Origin: Tetramitus jugosus
Lineage: Eukaryota > Heterolobosea > Eutetramitea > Acrasida > Vahlkampfiidae
Length of the DNA stretch: 64,000 nt
Direction: 5' to 3'
Assembly: GCA_937625935.1 (NCBI GenBank)
Contig: OW569389.1
Coordinates: forward strand, 248,001-312,000
How positions within the stretch are numbered: position 1 is the stretch's first letter; each line of letters starts with the position of its first letter. The position numbers and the translations under genes were made by a program. This document shows positions 9,501 to 17,887 of this stretch, one piece after another. The notes beneath the pieces were generated by a model, which was given only the letters and a program-made list of their open reading frames with translations, did not search any database and had not been told where the DNA came from.

Positions 9501-10478
9501 ATCTTGACCTGAAAGAGCTGCTTGCAATCCAGTCAAAGACAATTGAATATTGATTGATTCGCCTCTGTCGGCTCTCACACCAATCGCTCTCAAAATGCTG
9601 TCTCGTACGTGTGCCTCTCCATGTCCTAGAGGACGATGGGACCAAGTCCTGCCCAATCCCATTTGTTCCTCACGATCCGTATCCACAATCAACAACATGG
9701 CAGTTGTATTTCGAGATGGATGCTTTGTATTTTGTACATTGGCAGGTAATATCCATCGGGGACTCGTGCCCACAATTCTTGGATGGTTGCTCAATTTCAG
9801 GTTCATATCCGTCTCATTCACAAACGGATTTACGCTTGAATTGGAAAATTTCGTATAATAGATCTACAACAACAACAACAACCATCACAACAGTCAATCA
9901 CCATCATCATCATCAAGCTATCTCAATCACAACAACAACAAAATAAACAACCACAACAACAAAGCACTTACAAAATCAGTCTCTCCAATCTGATCCTCTG
10001 CCAGCTTTACAAAAACAATGGAAGCTTTCAAAATTCCATTGTACAGCAAGCTCACAACAAACACCACAATGACAATGGTCAACAAACCAATCAAAAAGCC
10101 AAACAATCGATGCTTCGTATCTCTCGTCACATAACGAATAGCCAATTGCATATTGCCAAACAAGGTTTCACCTACCCAGCTTCCCTTGCGCACATTTAGG
10201 TCCAATTGTTGCTGTTGTTCTCTTTCATCACCATCGCCATCGTCACTGTTCTTGTGTTTCATTCTTCTTCTTGTTGTTGTTTGAGTGGATGATTGTTGCG
10301 CAAAATTCCCTGTGAGAAGGTTCACACGATCATCACCATCATCAACATCCGGAATATTATCGTGAGAGACAACAGGCTGATTCATAAAGTTGTTGTTCCT
10401 TCCGCTCATATCTTCGTTTTTTCCACAAGCTTGTGTTCCTTCTTGAATCAAGAATGTTCGAAAGCGGCTAAATGGCAT
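6541..10478 (-). CDS. Large FtsX-type (MacB/LolE-like) permease, three exons
   Basis: Exons on the minus strand are 10478-9972, 9863-8958 and 8880-6541 (1250 aa). Introns are 9864-9971 (GTAAGT..TAG) and 8881-8957 (GTATGT..TAG), both phase 0. Joining them restores a continuous protein, for example NIN joined to QYSLSVVGMF. Domains: polar N terminus with Gln/Asp runs; TM1 at about 126-148; a long extracytosolic region with an Asp-rich stretch; FtsX domain 1 with three helices from about 530 (FVGVVVMLGILGVILIFALL) and the motif YEYGMLRALGLQKHSL; three more helices; an extracytosolic domain; and FtsX domain 2 near the C terminus (motif WEFGVLRAVGMSVSQLI). The repeated GMLRALG-type motif is the coupling-helix signature of FtsX/LolE/MacB permeases. 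No ATPase domain is fused or adjacent. An alternative start is the ATG at 10409 (MSGRNNNF). Confidence 0.85.
9864..9971 (-). repeat. Intron 1 of the FtsX gene with CAA/ATC microsatellites
   Basis: The intron is almost entirely simple repeat on the plus strand: two blocks of CAA-type triplets and a CACCATCATCATCATCA tract. Splice signals at the ends remain intact (GTAAGT on the minus strand at 9971-9966, TAG ending at 9864). Confidence 0.8.
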
Positions 10479-10654
10479 CGGGAGTCCGCGGTGAAAAAGT
10501 CGGGAAAGGTAAATACGATTTACAACAAATTTATGGGCAGCAAAAACGAACACCTGGGAAGGGGGATGAAAATGGTTTTCGATGTGGTTCTGGTGTTATC
10601 TCGATAGACTCACCTTTTCATCTCTTTTGAAATCACAGAAAAAAGCAAAACACC
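10479..10654. promoter_or_regulatory. Divergent spacer between FtsX permease and RraA-like gene
   Basis: This 176-nt spacer separates two divergently transcribed genes and must hold both promoters and 5' UTRs. No TATA-like element stands out. Confidence 0.4.
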
Positions 10655-11362
10655 ATGACAAACGAACAGGAACAAGAGTTCGCCCTACAGCAGGGCAAGA
10701 CAGCTTCAGATCAGCTAAGAAAGTATACTACGTGCCAAGTTGCTGATGCTATGCACGTGTTGGGACTGATGCCATGCCACATCGATGGATTGTTCATGAT
10801 TTCTCCAGGTGATCCTCAAAAGGTAGATTGTAAGATCGTAGGGCCTGCGCACGTTGCTCAATTCGTTCCTTGTTCTGAATTGCCATCAGATCAAATTCTG
10901 AAACAGAACTTTGTCGATACGTGCTCTCAAGATTGTGTAGCGGTGATATCTGCTCGATCCTCGCTCAATACTCCCATCTTATCATGCAACTGGGGAGGAT
11001 TGATGGCATGTCGAGCAAAGAAGATTGGAGTTACGGGAGCAATTGTAGACGGAAGAGTAAGAGACATTGAGGAACTCCGCTCGATGGAATTTCCTGTTTT
11101 TTCAAAGGGTTCCGGAGTTCATGGAGCAAAGGGTTTCACCGTTCTGAAATCCATTGGCCAGGACGTGTCTTTATCCGGTGTTGTAGTCATGGAGGGTGAT
11201 ATTATCATGGCTGATATTAATGGTGTTGTTCGAGTGCCTCTCAGCCATTGGGAACAAGTACTCTCAAAGACAGAGGAACTGACAAGGCAAGATGATCTGT
11301 GCATGGCAGATCTAGAGTCTGGATATTCATTGAATGAAGCCTTCAAGAAACACAGAACATGA
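10655..11362 (+). CDS. RraA-like / HMG-type aldolase family protein
   Basis: This 235-aa protein matches the RraA-like fold over nearly its full length. Family members include 4-hydroxy-4-methyl-2-oxoglutarate aldolase/oxaloacetate decarboxylase and the bacterial RNase E inhibitor RraA. The signature is present: CNWGGLMACRAKKIGVTGAI followed by VDGRVRDIEEL, containing the Gly-Gly pair and the Arg-Asp pair that bind the pyruvyl group and the divalent metal. The N-terminal LRKYTTCQVADAM and the later GDIIMADINGVVRVP are also typical. Because the Arg and Asp are kept, a metal-dependent aldolase or decarboxylase is more likely than a pure RNase E regulator. No targeting peptide is evident, so cytosolic. 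The start is the first ATG, 176 nt from the divergent permease gene. Confidence 0.88.
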   Translation: MTNEQEQEFALQQGKTASDQLRKYTTCQVADAMHVLGLMPCHIDGLFMISPGDPQKVDCKIVGPAHVAQFVPCSELPSDQILKQNFVDTCSQDCVAVISARSSLNTPILSCNWGGLMACRAKKIGVTGAIVDGRVRDIEELRSMEFPVFSKGSGVHGAKGFTVLKSIGQDVSLSGVVVMEGDIIMADINGVVRVPLSHWEQVLSKTEELTRQDDLCMADLESGYSLNEAFKKHRT

Positions 11363-11613
11363 CATTTCGAAGTCAAAGATGGAGTTAGATAGAGCAATAA
11401 TTAATAACATAAAATGCGCACATTATCATAATCAGAAGTCCACACGTCTGTTTTGCGACTTTTTCTCCGGGTGTCAAACCCCTGAAATTTCGAACGAAAA
11501 AACCATCCAAATCAACTCACAACTCACAACCACACAAACAACCGTTGTTCAGGTGCCAAACAACACAACACGACATTTCCCAACCAACACACGTGAAAGA
11601 GACACACAACGAC

Positions 11614-14600
11614 ATGACAAAATCTCTGTGTGCGCGTGAGAGCACAACGACGACGAAGACGATGATCACAAGCAGCTTTCTCCTCCTCACCATCTTCTGC
11701 TTCCTTTTTTTTCATATCGGAGAAATAACATGTGCAACAAAAACTGCAGATTATTCAGTGTCAGAGATGGACATTAATTTTTTAAATATGACAAACACTA
11801 GGTTGTCCTACGTCATTGTACGTGATATCGACAAATCATCTGGAGAAGTTCGTGCAGAGTACATGCACTGGGCGGAGTTTATTTCTCCGACATGGAACCG
11901 TACAGACAAATGTCTAAATGGAGACACTGATCCATCTACGGATCCTTTGCCACCCAACAAGACTTATCGACACTTTTTTGCCAAATTTTCCATTGATACC
12001 AAGCAAGGCAAACACTATCCGACCAATGTTTTGGTTGCTGATCTGAATTATCCATTGGAACAACTGAGATGTTTCCTTGATTTGAGCACTGCCATTTATT
12101 GTATGCACGTTGATGTGTCTGGACCTAAAAAAAAGATTGTTCTCCACGTGGTAACCGTACCATTGAAGAAGGAGTTGCAAGTGAAGGAGACTATATTGGA
12201 TCTTGTTGGTTCTGATCGTTCTAGCTTCTTCCCTCCAAAGGACACTCAATTTGATATCAATTGGAGAGTCGATTATGTGCATGGATTTGAAAGAACAGCA
12301 CAAAACTATTATGCTTCTGTCTACAACAAGAACACTCTTGTGTTTTTCCAATTGACCATTGATCCAGTGACTCATCAAGCATCACTTGAGACTGAAGGAA
12401 AATTGGAGCTGAAGACGTTTAGGCTTCGAGAGTGTGAATCACTCGGTTCAAACTTTAATGAAAAGTACATACCCTATCGTATTATTTCATTGAAGAGAAC
12501 ACTGTTGGTGTTGTACCCTGGTGTTAGAACGGATCCACTAGCAGTCCCTGGTCGTACATCCTTGCTTGCTTCATTGTTTGCACGGAGTCCATTCACAGTG
12601 TCACACACACAAGTGATTAGTGACAATTATTCTACTTCAGTGTTGGTAGCTGGAGTCAGTGAAATGAATGTGCATGTTGCATTGAGTGCCATTTACTTTA
12701 CAACAAGAAATATGATGGACTACTCATATTGCATTATCATGTTGGAGATCAAGAGAGATTCATTGTCATGGAACAGATTTGAGGTTCGATTCCAGGAAGA
12801 CGGACAGTTTTTGCCAATGACTCCATCGTACAGAGTTCGGTCCTCTAGCAAAGTGGGATACGATTATCAATTGATGGTGTCAGATGGTGCGAAACAATGC
12901 GTGGCCAAACTGTGTATTATTCAAAGAACAATTTTTGACAATTGGTGCGGTCCTATTCTCAAGGACAGCAAACTCGATGACCCAGATCGAGAATTCATTC
13001 CTGTTGAGTCGGCGGATGAGAACAACACTCTTTTATCCATTAGTCCTGATCCAAGACTGTTTGAAACGTTTAATTTGACTCGAGTCAATGCGACAAAAAA
13101 TGCCGACTATATCGTGATTGTCCCGGGAACGAACACCAAATTAAATGTATTCAAGGCTACATCTGAGGGTTCAAAGTACACCTATATCTTGGGCCAACTG
13201 GTGAGCGACCATGGTTATATTGACATTTTAGTGTCGCTTGCCTATCAGCCAAAATTGTTAATCAATATTGACTATTTGGGTGAATTAACAAAGAATCGTG
13301 CTCACAACTTTTCATCCCTGATTTTAGATTACAATGAAAATATGTTGTATATGACATCTAGAATTGAAACAGAGGAGACAGTCCATATGATTTGGCGCTT
13401 GTGGCAATATGACATACAGGAGAGAATGCTACTTCCAGATGAAAAATTGTTGAATTCGAATGAAACGATCTTTGACGCACTCTACTATCGAGATTCATCC
13501 CAAATCTATCTATCAGGTCAAAAAATCGTTATCAAAAACATTGAGGACAATATCGAAGACTCAATACCAGCACCATTTCCTGTTGAAATGGGTATTCGAG
13601 GAGTTGTTCTAAGTGACTACTTCCAAGGAATTGGTATTTACTATGCCTCACAAGTGCTTACTGTAATTAGTTTTGGAGATTTGACAACACTAGCGACTAT
13701 TACCCTTGAATATGAACCTCGGTTTATTCTAACAAATCGTATGGATCGAGCCTATGTGGGCTACTATGATGGATCAAAAACGATCATATCGATGATCAAG
13801 AATGGCGAATTTCACTCAAAGTTAATTTACGTAACTGAAATAGCAGAGGATGTGATTTCTGCTACGTTGGTCAATCCATTGACCGCTGGTCGCTTTGATG
13901 GATTTGCTCTCCTCACCAAACATAAGCTCATCTACATGAACCGAGAGTGCAAGTTCCACAAAGAGTATCCTCTTCGATTCGAAAAGGGCTACCTCTTGAG
14001 TTTGAACAACACCGTTGTGGTCATTAATACTGATTTGACGGAGAGCGATGATACACCAAAGTCATATATTATGAATCGAATCATTCCTCCTTCTGGATCA
14101 TCTAGTCGTGGGGATATGAAAACAATTGCCATCGTCATTTCTTGTGTCTGCGGAGCTATCCTTATTGCCATTACCATAATTTCATCATTAACTGCGGGAG
14201 GACTTCTCGTAAACAGGTTGCAAAGAAGAAAAGCACTCAATGAATTGAATGAGCACCTGCTTCAAGAAGATTTCTCCTCTGTGTTCTCAGTTAATTCCAG
14301 TGTAACAACTGTTGGAGACGACACGATCCAGATTAAGAACTCTATCGCATGTTTGATCCCAATGCAACAACTACAGATCATGAAGAAAATATCTGAAGGT
14401 GCTTATGGAGTTGTATACTATGGAAAATGGAAGGGTGTCGAGGTTGCAATCAAGAGACTGAAAGTTGACGACAAGAAGGGTTTCGCCAGAGAAGTCAGCG
14501 TACTGAATGCCTTGCGTCATCCGAGTGTCGTTCTATTCTGTGGATTAAGCATTGACGACGCAGAAAATTTGTACATTATAACTGAATTTGTACCTGGTGG

Positions 14601-15357
14601 TACGTTAGATGAGGCAATCTACTCAAAACGGAGCAAGTCCAAGGACAAGCGCAAATTTTCCTTTGCCGACAAGGTTAGAATGCTCTTGGAGATTTGCAAT
14701 GCCATGGTGTATCTGCACGACTGTAACATCATGCATAGAGATCTCAAACCTGCTAATATTCTGTTGGATGCCAGCAATAACATCAAGTTGTGCGATTTTG
14801 GTGTGAGCAAAGTGGAGTCATCCCAGACCATGACTGGTGTAAATTATGGTACATTAGAGTATATGGCTGTCGAAATTATCCAGGATAACACGCACTACTC
14901 TCAAAAGTGTGATGTCTACAGTTTTGGTATCATGATGCATGAACTGTTCTTCATGGAGAAACCGTATAGCAGCTTCCAGCTGGATGAGAGCTCCTCCTCT
15001 GGTTCATCATCGGGCAGTCTTTCAAACAACAACAACTCAATCTTCTCACTAGGTTTCAAGGTACTCGAAGGAACACGTCCATTCATACCCGAAGTTCTCA
15101 TCGGCAGCAAAGATGCAATTGACAACATGTCCGATTCTGAATTGGACGACATGTTCGAATGGTTCGAAAGAAGTAACTACATACCAAAATCGCTCAATCT
15201 ACAGGATCAGAGCAAAAAGAGACAGTACTGTAAGGCTATGGTTCTATTTATTCACTTGTGTCAACAGTGCTGGAACAAGAAGCCTGACATTCGGCCTTCA
15301 TTTGAGGAGATTATTCCTCTCTTGATCCAAGTCAGAGACGCCATCCCTCCGCAATAA
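11614..15357 (+). CDS. Single-pass receptor-type TKL protein kinase
   Basis: This 1247-aa protein has a signal peptide. Translation could also start at 11662 (MITSSFLLLTIFCFLFFHIG), which gives a cleaner leader. A large extracytosolic region (about residues 45-830) with many N-glycosylation sequons has no recognised domain. One transmembrane helix lies near 835-860 (TIAIVISCVCGAILIAITII). A kinase domain spans about 919-1245: glycine loop GAYGVVYYG, VAIK lysine, AREVSVL glutamate, catalytic loop IMHRDLKPANILL and metal-binding CDFGVSK. All catalytic residues are present, so activity is expected. The APE motif is altered to AVE (YMAVEII). A Ser/Gly/Asn-rich insertion sits in the C lobe at about residues 1125-1150. 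The loop motifs fit the tyrosine-kinase-like group with Ser/Thr specificity. It probably senses surface or environmental ligands; the ligand is unknown. Confidence 0.88.
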   Translation: MTKSLCARESTTTTKTMITSSFLLLTIFCFLFFHIGEITCATKTADYSVSEMDINFLNMTNTRLSYVIVRDIDKSSGEVRAEYMHWAEFISPTWNRTDKCLNGDTDPSTDPLPPNKTYRHFFAKFSIDTKQGKHYPTNVLVADLNYPLEQLRCFLDLSTAIYCMHVDVSGPKKKIVLHVVTVPLKKELQVKETILDLVGSDRSSFFPPKDTQFDINWRVDYVHGFERTAQNYYASVYNKNTLVFFQLTIDPVTHQASLETEGKLELKTFRLRECESLGSNFNEKYIPYRIISLKRTLLVLYPGVRTDPLAVPGRTSLLASLFARSPFTVSHTQVISDNYSTSVLVAGVSEMNVHVALSAIYFTTRNMMDYSYCIIMLEIKRDSLSWNRFEVRFQEDGQFLPMTPSYRVRSSSKVGYDYQLMVSDGAKQCVAKLCIIQRTIFDNWCGPILKDSKLDDPDREFIPVESADENNTLLSISPDPRLFETFNLTRVNATKNADYIVIVPGTNTKLNVFKATSEGSKYTYILGQLVSDHGYIDILVSLAYQPKLLINIDYLGELTKNRAHNFSSLILDYNENMLYMTSRIETEETVHMIWRLWQYDIQERMLLPDEKLLNSNETIFDALYYRDSSQIYLSGQKIVIKNIEDNIEDSIPAPFPVEMGIRGVVLSDYFQGIGIYYASQVLTVISFGDLTTLATITLEYEPRFILTNRMDRAYVGYYDGSKTIISMIKNGEFHSKLIYVTEIAEDVISATLVNPLTAGRFDGFALLTKHKLIYMNRECKFHKEYPLRFEKGYLLSLNNTVVVINTDLTESDDTPKSYIMNRIIPPSGSSSRGDMKTIAIVISCVCGAILIAITIISSLTAGGLLVNRLQRRKALNELNEHLLQEDFSSVFSVNSSVTTVGDDTIQIKNSIACLIPMQQLQIMKKISEGAYGVVYYGKWKGVEVAIKRLKVDDKKGFAREVSVLNALRHPSVVLFCGLSIDDAENLYIITEFVPGGTLDEAIYSKRSKSKDKRKFSFADKVRMLLEICNAMVYLHDCNIMHRDLKPANILLDASNNIKLCDFGVSKVESSQTMTGVNYGTLEYMAVEIIQDNTHYSQKCDVYSFGIMMHELFFMEKPYSSFQLDESSSSGSSSGSLSNNNNSIFSLGFKVLEGTRPFIPEVLIGSKDAIDNMSDSELDDMFEWFERSNYIPKSLNLQDQSKKRQYCKAMVLFIHLCQQCWNKKPDIRPSFEEIIPLLIQVRDAIPPQ

Positions 15358-15380
15358 TAATACTAATAATAACACATTCT

Positions 15381-16172
15381 CTAATTCTTTGCGACACCAA
15401 AAGTCAGTGAACCACTAAACTTTCTCACACCATGACCACTCTCAAACTCATCATTCACATAGAATCCAGTGTTCAATCCATAGTACGTATTCTCATAAAA
15501 CAGTTCATTGGCCAACTCATCTGAGTCAGCTGTCTGATAGTACACAAAGAACTCATTGGATGGACTGTGAAGCATAATGGTGTACGTTTCACCTGCTTCC
15601 ATGTAATATCCACCTGTAGCAGTAATGGTCAACATTCTCACACCATAACTACCACCACTGGATCGACTATCGACATGCATAAAGCTCTCAGTGATGGCAA
15701 TAGGCTCAAAAGCTTCAATTTCAATGCTCTTTTCATTGGCATGGAACCCTGCACGAATATACAATCTTCCGTCCTTGCAGTCCTTGATGCCTGATCGGAA
15801 TTTGATCGATCTGAGGCACATTCCTGTTTGTTGCTTGTTGTTCAACTCGAACAAGATGCCATTGTAGCTCGAATTGCAGAAACGGAGCTCTGATCCAATT
15901 TGGTGCTCCACATTTTTTAAATTTGTAGTGACAGCGGAGGAAATGATTTTGGCGGGACTGCCGTTGGCGTTTGACGCGTTGGCAGATGACGCATTGTCAC
16001 TATCTTTTCCACCCCGAGGAGTTTTGAGGATATTTTGCTTTGCAACTTCACTTTGCTTCTGATAGATGGCGTGCATGTTAGTGTTACGCTGTTCTTTGTT
16101 GTTCTTGTTGTTGGTGTCACACCTGATTCGAACCAAATCTATTTGGCCGACTCTCAAAAACTTCAATGACAT
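15381..16172 (-). CDS. Hypothetical beta-rich protein
   Basis: This 263-aa protein is not recognised. Residues 1-90 are polar and low in complexity (Asn/Lys, then Asn/Ala/Ser). Residues about 92-263 alternate hydrophobic and polar residues with many aromatic, Gly and Ser positions (LYIRAGFHANEKSIEIEAF; YTIMLHSPSNEFFVYYQTAD), suggesting a beta-sandwich or jelly-roll binding domain. No signal peptide or membrane segment is present. It is convergent with the receptor kinase; only 23 nt separate the two stop codons. Confidence 0.65.
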   Translation of the reverse strand: MSLKFLRVGQIDLVRIRCDTNNKNNKEQRNTNMHAIYQKQSEVAKQNILKTPRGGKDSDNASSANASNANGSPAKIISSAVTTNLKNVEHQIGSELRFCNSSYNGILFELNNKQQTGMCLRSIKFRSGIKDCKDGRLYIRAGFHANEKSIEIEAFEPIAITESFMHVDSRSSGGSYGVRMLTITATGGYYMEAGETYTIMLHSPSNEFFVYYQTADSDELANELFYENTYYGLNTGFYVNDEFESGHGVRKFSGSLTFGVAKN

Positions 16173-16354
16173 CTGACAAGTTTCGGAGATTTAGGTTGTA
16201 TTAAAAATAAGTAGATCTCAGATCTGGCTTTTATGAAGCTTATCAGTGTATTAATATTTTAGAAGTTTATGAGTTGAAATACCTACACTGTTGACTCAGA
16301 TTACCCACAAGTAATACAAATAAAACCAATACAATACATACATCCCCCACCATC

Positions 16355-17116
16355 ATGATTAGAAGAATTATCAATGTCAGACTAGTCTCAAAGAGACCAT
16401 TGTTATGTTCCCTTCAGCAACAACAACGACACTATGAATCCAAGACCAATGTTGCCAAGAACGTCGGTGAGAGAATGGACAAGGAACAAAAGGATGTCCT
16501 CAAAGGTTCCGCAGAAACGGAAGAACAAGCCTTTAGAGGGGAAGGAAACGTATACAATGACCACTTGAGAACTGGAAGGGGTATAACTTCTGATCAAACA
16601 GAAGCAATCGACTCCAACCAAGGATTCTATGACTCTAAAGTGTTCAGCTCCCAGGAAACGGACGAAACTATTGACCGAACAGCAGACAAGAGAAAAAACA
16701 TGACCCAAGAGGAAAGAGACCGAATCAGAGCAGAGATGGAAACTAGAGCCTACGATGAGAAACAAGCTCAGTACTCGACCGAGTTCAGAGACACGTATCA
16801 GGATGAAGCATTAGACAAGAAGAATCCACGAAGAAGTTCGTATGCCAGTGATCGAACATATGCCACAGGGTTGACCTCGGAGCAAAAAGTAAAGGAAGGA
16901 GCAATCAATCCCATTGAGGAAGACTTTACTCAAATGAAGGAAGACATTGACGAGGGCGAAAAGACACAGAGAACATTCCAACCAACAAGCGGAAAGACCC
17001 TCGTCAATGAAAAGTTGAGAGGTGTTGACAATGCGAAGAACGCAAACACAGAACCAATCTTTGACCGAAGTCCTTATGAAGAACAAACTCGAACAACCTC
17101 CAAAAAGAAGCTCTAA
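16355..17116 (+). CDS. Highly charged mitochondrial-like protein
   Basis: This 253-aa protein starts with an Arg-rich, acid-free leader (MIRRIINVRLVSKRPLLCSL) followed by a poly-Gln patch and RHY, the profile of a mitochondrial presequence. The rest is extremely hydrophilic, rich in Glu, Lys, Asp, Thr and Gln with almost no aliphatic core (TQEERDRIRAEMETRAYDEK). It should be intrinsically disordered or form single helices when dry. This resembles LEA/hydrophilin stress proteins in composition, and a desiccation or encystment role would be reasonable, but that is inference from composition only. It lies 48 nt from the second tRNA-Lys gene. Confidence 0.7.
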   Translation: MIRRIINVRLVSKRPLLCSLQQQQRHYESKTNVAKNVGERMDKEQKDVLKGSAETEEQAFRGEGNVYNDHLRTGRGITSDQTEAIDSNQGFYDSKVFSSQETDETIDRTADKRKNMTQEERDRIRAEMETRAYDEKQAQYSTEFRDTYQDEALDKKNPRRSSYASDRTYATGLTSEQKVKEGAINPIEEDFTQMKEDIDEGEKTQRTFQPTSGKTLVNEKLRGVDNAKNANTEPIFDRSPYEEQTRTTSKKKL

Positions 17117-17153
17117 ATGCTTCTTCTCTCAATAAACGAAGCAACTGCACGAT

Positions 17154-17158
17154 AAAAA
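17154..17158 (-). terminator. Pol III T5 terminator of tRNA-Lys copy 2
   Basis: AAAAA on the plus strand gives TTTTT on the tRNA strand six bases after the 3' end, as at copy 1. Confidence 0.7.
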
Positions 17159-17164
17159 GTACTG

Positions 17165-17237
17165 CGCCCACCGAGGGGCTCGAACCCTCGACCACAAGGT
17201 TAAGAGCCTTGCGCTCTACCGACTGAGCTAGACGGGC
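17165..17237 (-). tRNA. tRNA-Lys (anticodon CTT), second copy
   Basis: The 73-nt sequence is identical to the gene at 1521-1593: same acceptor stem, CTCTTAA loop, and internal A and B boxes. The similarity extends through the immediate 3' flank to the T run with one substitution (GTACAG against GTACTG on the plus strand) and then stops. This suggests that only the transcription unit was copied. Confidence 0.97.
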
Positions 17238-17661
17238 CACATATCTATATTAAATATCGAAATTTCCCACGCATAATTGTTTTGCAAAAACACGAGGAGT
17301 TGGGAAGCGAAACTCTGGTGTGTTGGCTTTTTGTCCAATTTTAATGTTATTTGTTTGTTGATGTTAACTGATGAGCACATTTTGAAGTTATTGTGATCGT
17401 TGTGCTGTGCATTGGTGGTTCGATGGATGATGGATTGTTGATTGTTGGTGCTGAGAGATTTTGGTAAGAAGGTTATTGATCCGATTTGTCTTCATTGTAG
17501 CGGTTGAACTGTCGTTGTTGAAGAATTTGATCGATGAAAGTTCAATCAATTTTTCCGTCTGGTTGGTCAACCCGTCTCCAAACACTATTTTTTGAAAAAT
17601 TATTTGGCAATCCTCTCCAACAAACACAAAAACAACAATTTCTTAACAACTATACTACAAG
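17238..17661. other. Spacer upstream of eL41 gene
   Basis: This 424-nt spacer is TG/GT-rich on the plus strand and carries the 5' flank of the ribosomal gene. A minus-strand frame (17388-17627) is open but of biased composition and unsupported. A 5' UTR intron cannot be ruled out. Confidence 0.4.
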
Positions 17662-17739
17662 ATGAGAGCAAAGTGGCGTAAAAAGCGCATGCGTCGTTTA
17701 CAAAAGAAGAGAAGGAAGATGAAGGCAAGATCCAAGTAA
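17662..17739 (+). CDS. RPL41: 60S ribosomal protein eL41
   Basis: The 25-codon frame encodes MRAKWRKKRMRRLQKKRRKM followed by KARSK and a stop. This is the invariant, almost purely Arg/Lys ribosomal protein eL41: an N-terminal MRAKW, one Trp, and 17 Arg or Lys among 25 residues. It forms a single helix at the subunit interface of the ribosome. The length equals the family norm. The gene is too short for ordinary ORF cut-offs and is easily missed. It begins shortly after an AC-rich leader (ACTATACTACAAG), and no overlapping longer frame competes with it. Confidence 0.95.
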   Translation: MRAKWRKKRMRRLQKKRRKMKARSK

Positions 17740-17887
17740 ATTCCTCAACCGAAGTTTTTTGGAGATTGTTCACGACTAGCTGGTCGAATTTAACTGAATG
17801 AATGAATTAACAAAAGGCTTACAAAGGACTGGTGCAATTTGCAACGGTCAATAAAATCCCACTACAAATGGACAATTTTCTCAAACT

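Noticed and set aside
9866-9960. CRISPR-like short repeats
   Set aside because: These are CAA and ATC microsatellites within an intron; there are no spacers of uniform length.
17388-17627. Minus-strand frame of 79 codons before the eL41 gene
   Set aside because: It has a biased Thr/Gln/His composition, no homology and sits in the ribosomal gene's 5' flank.
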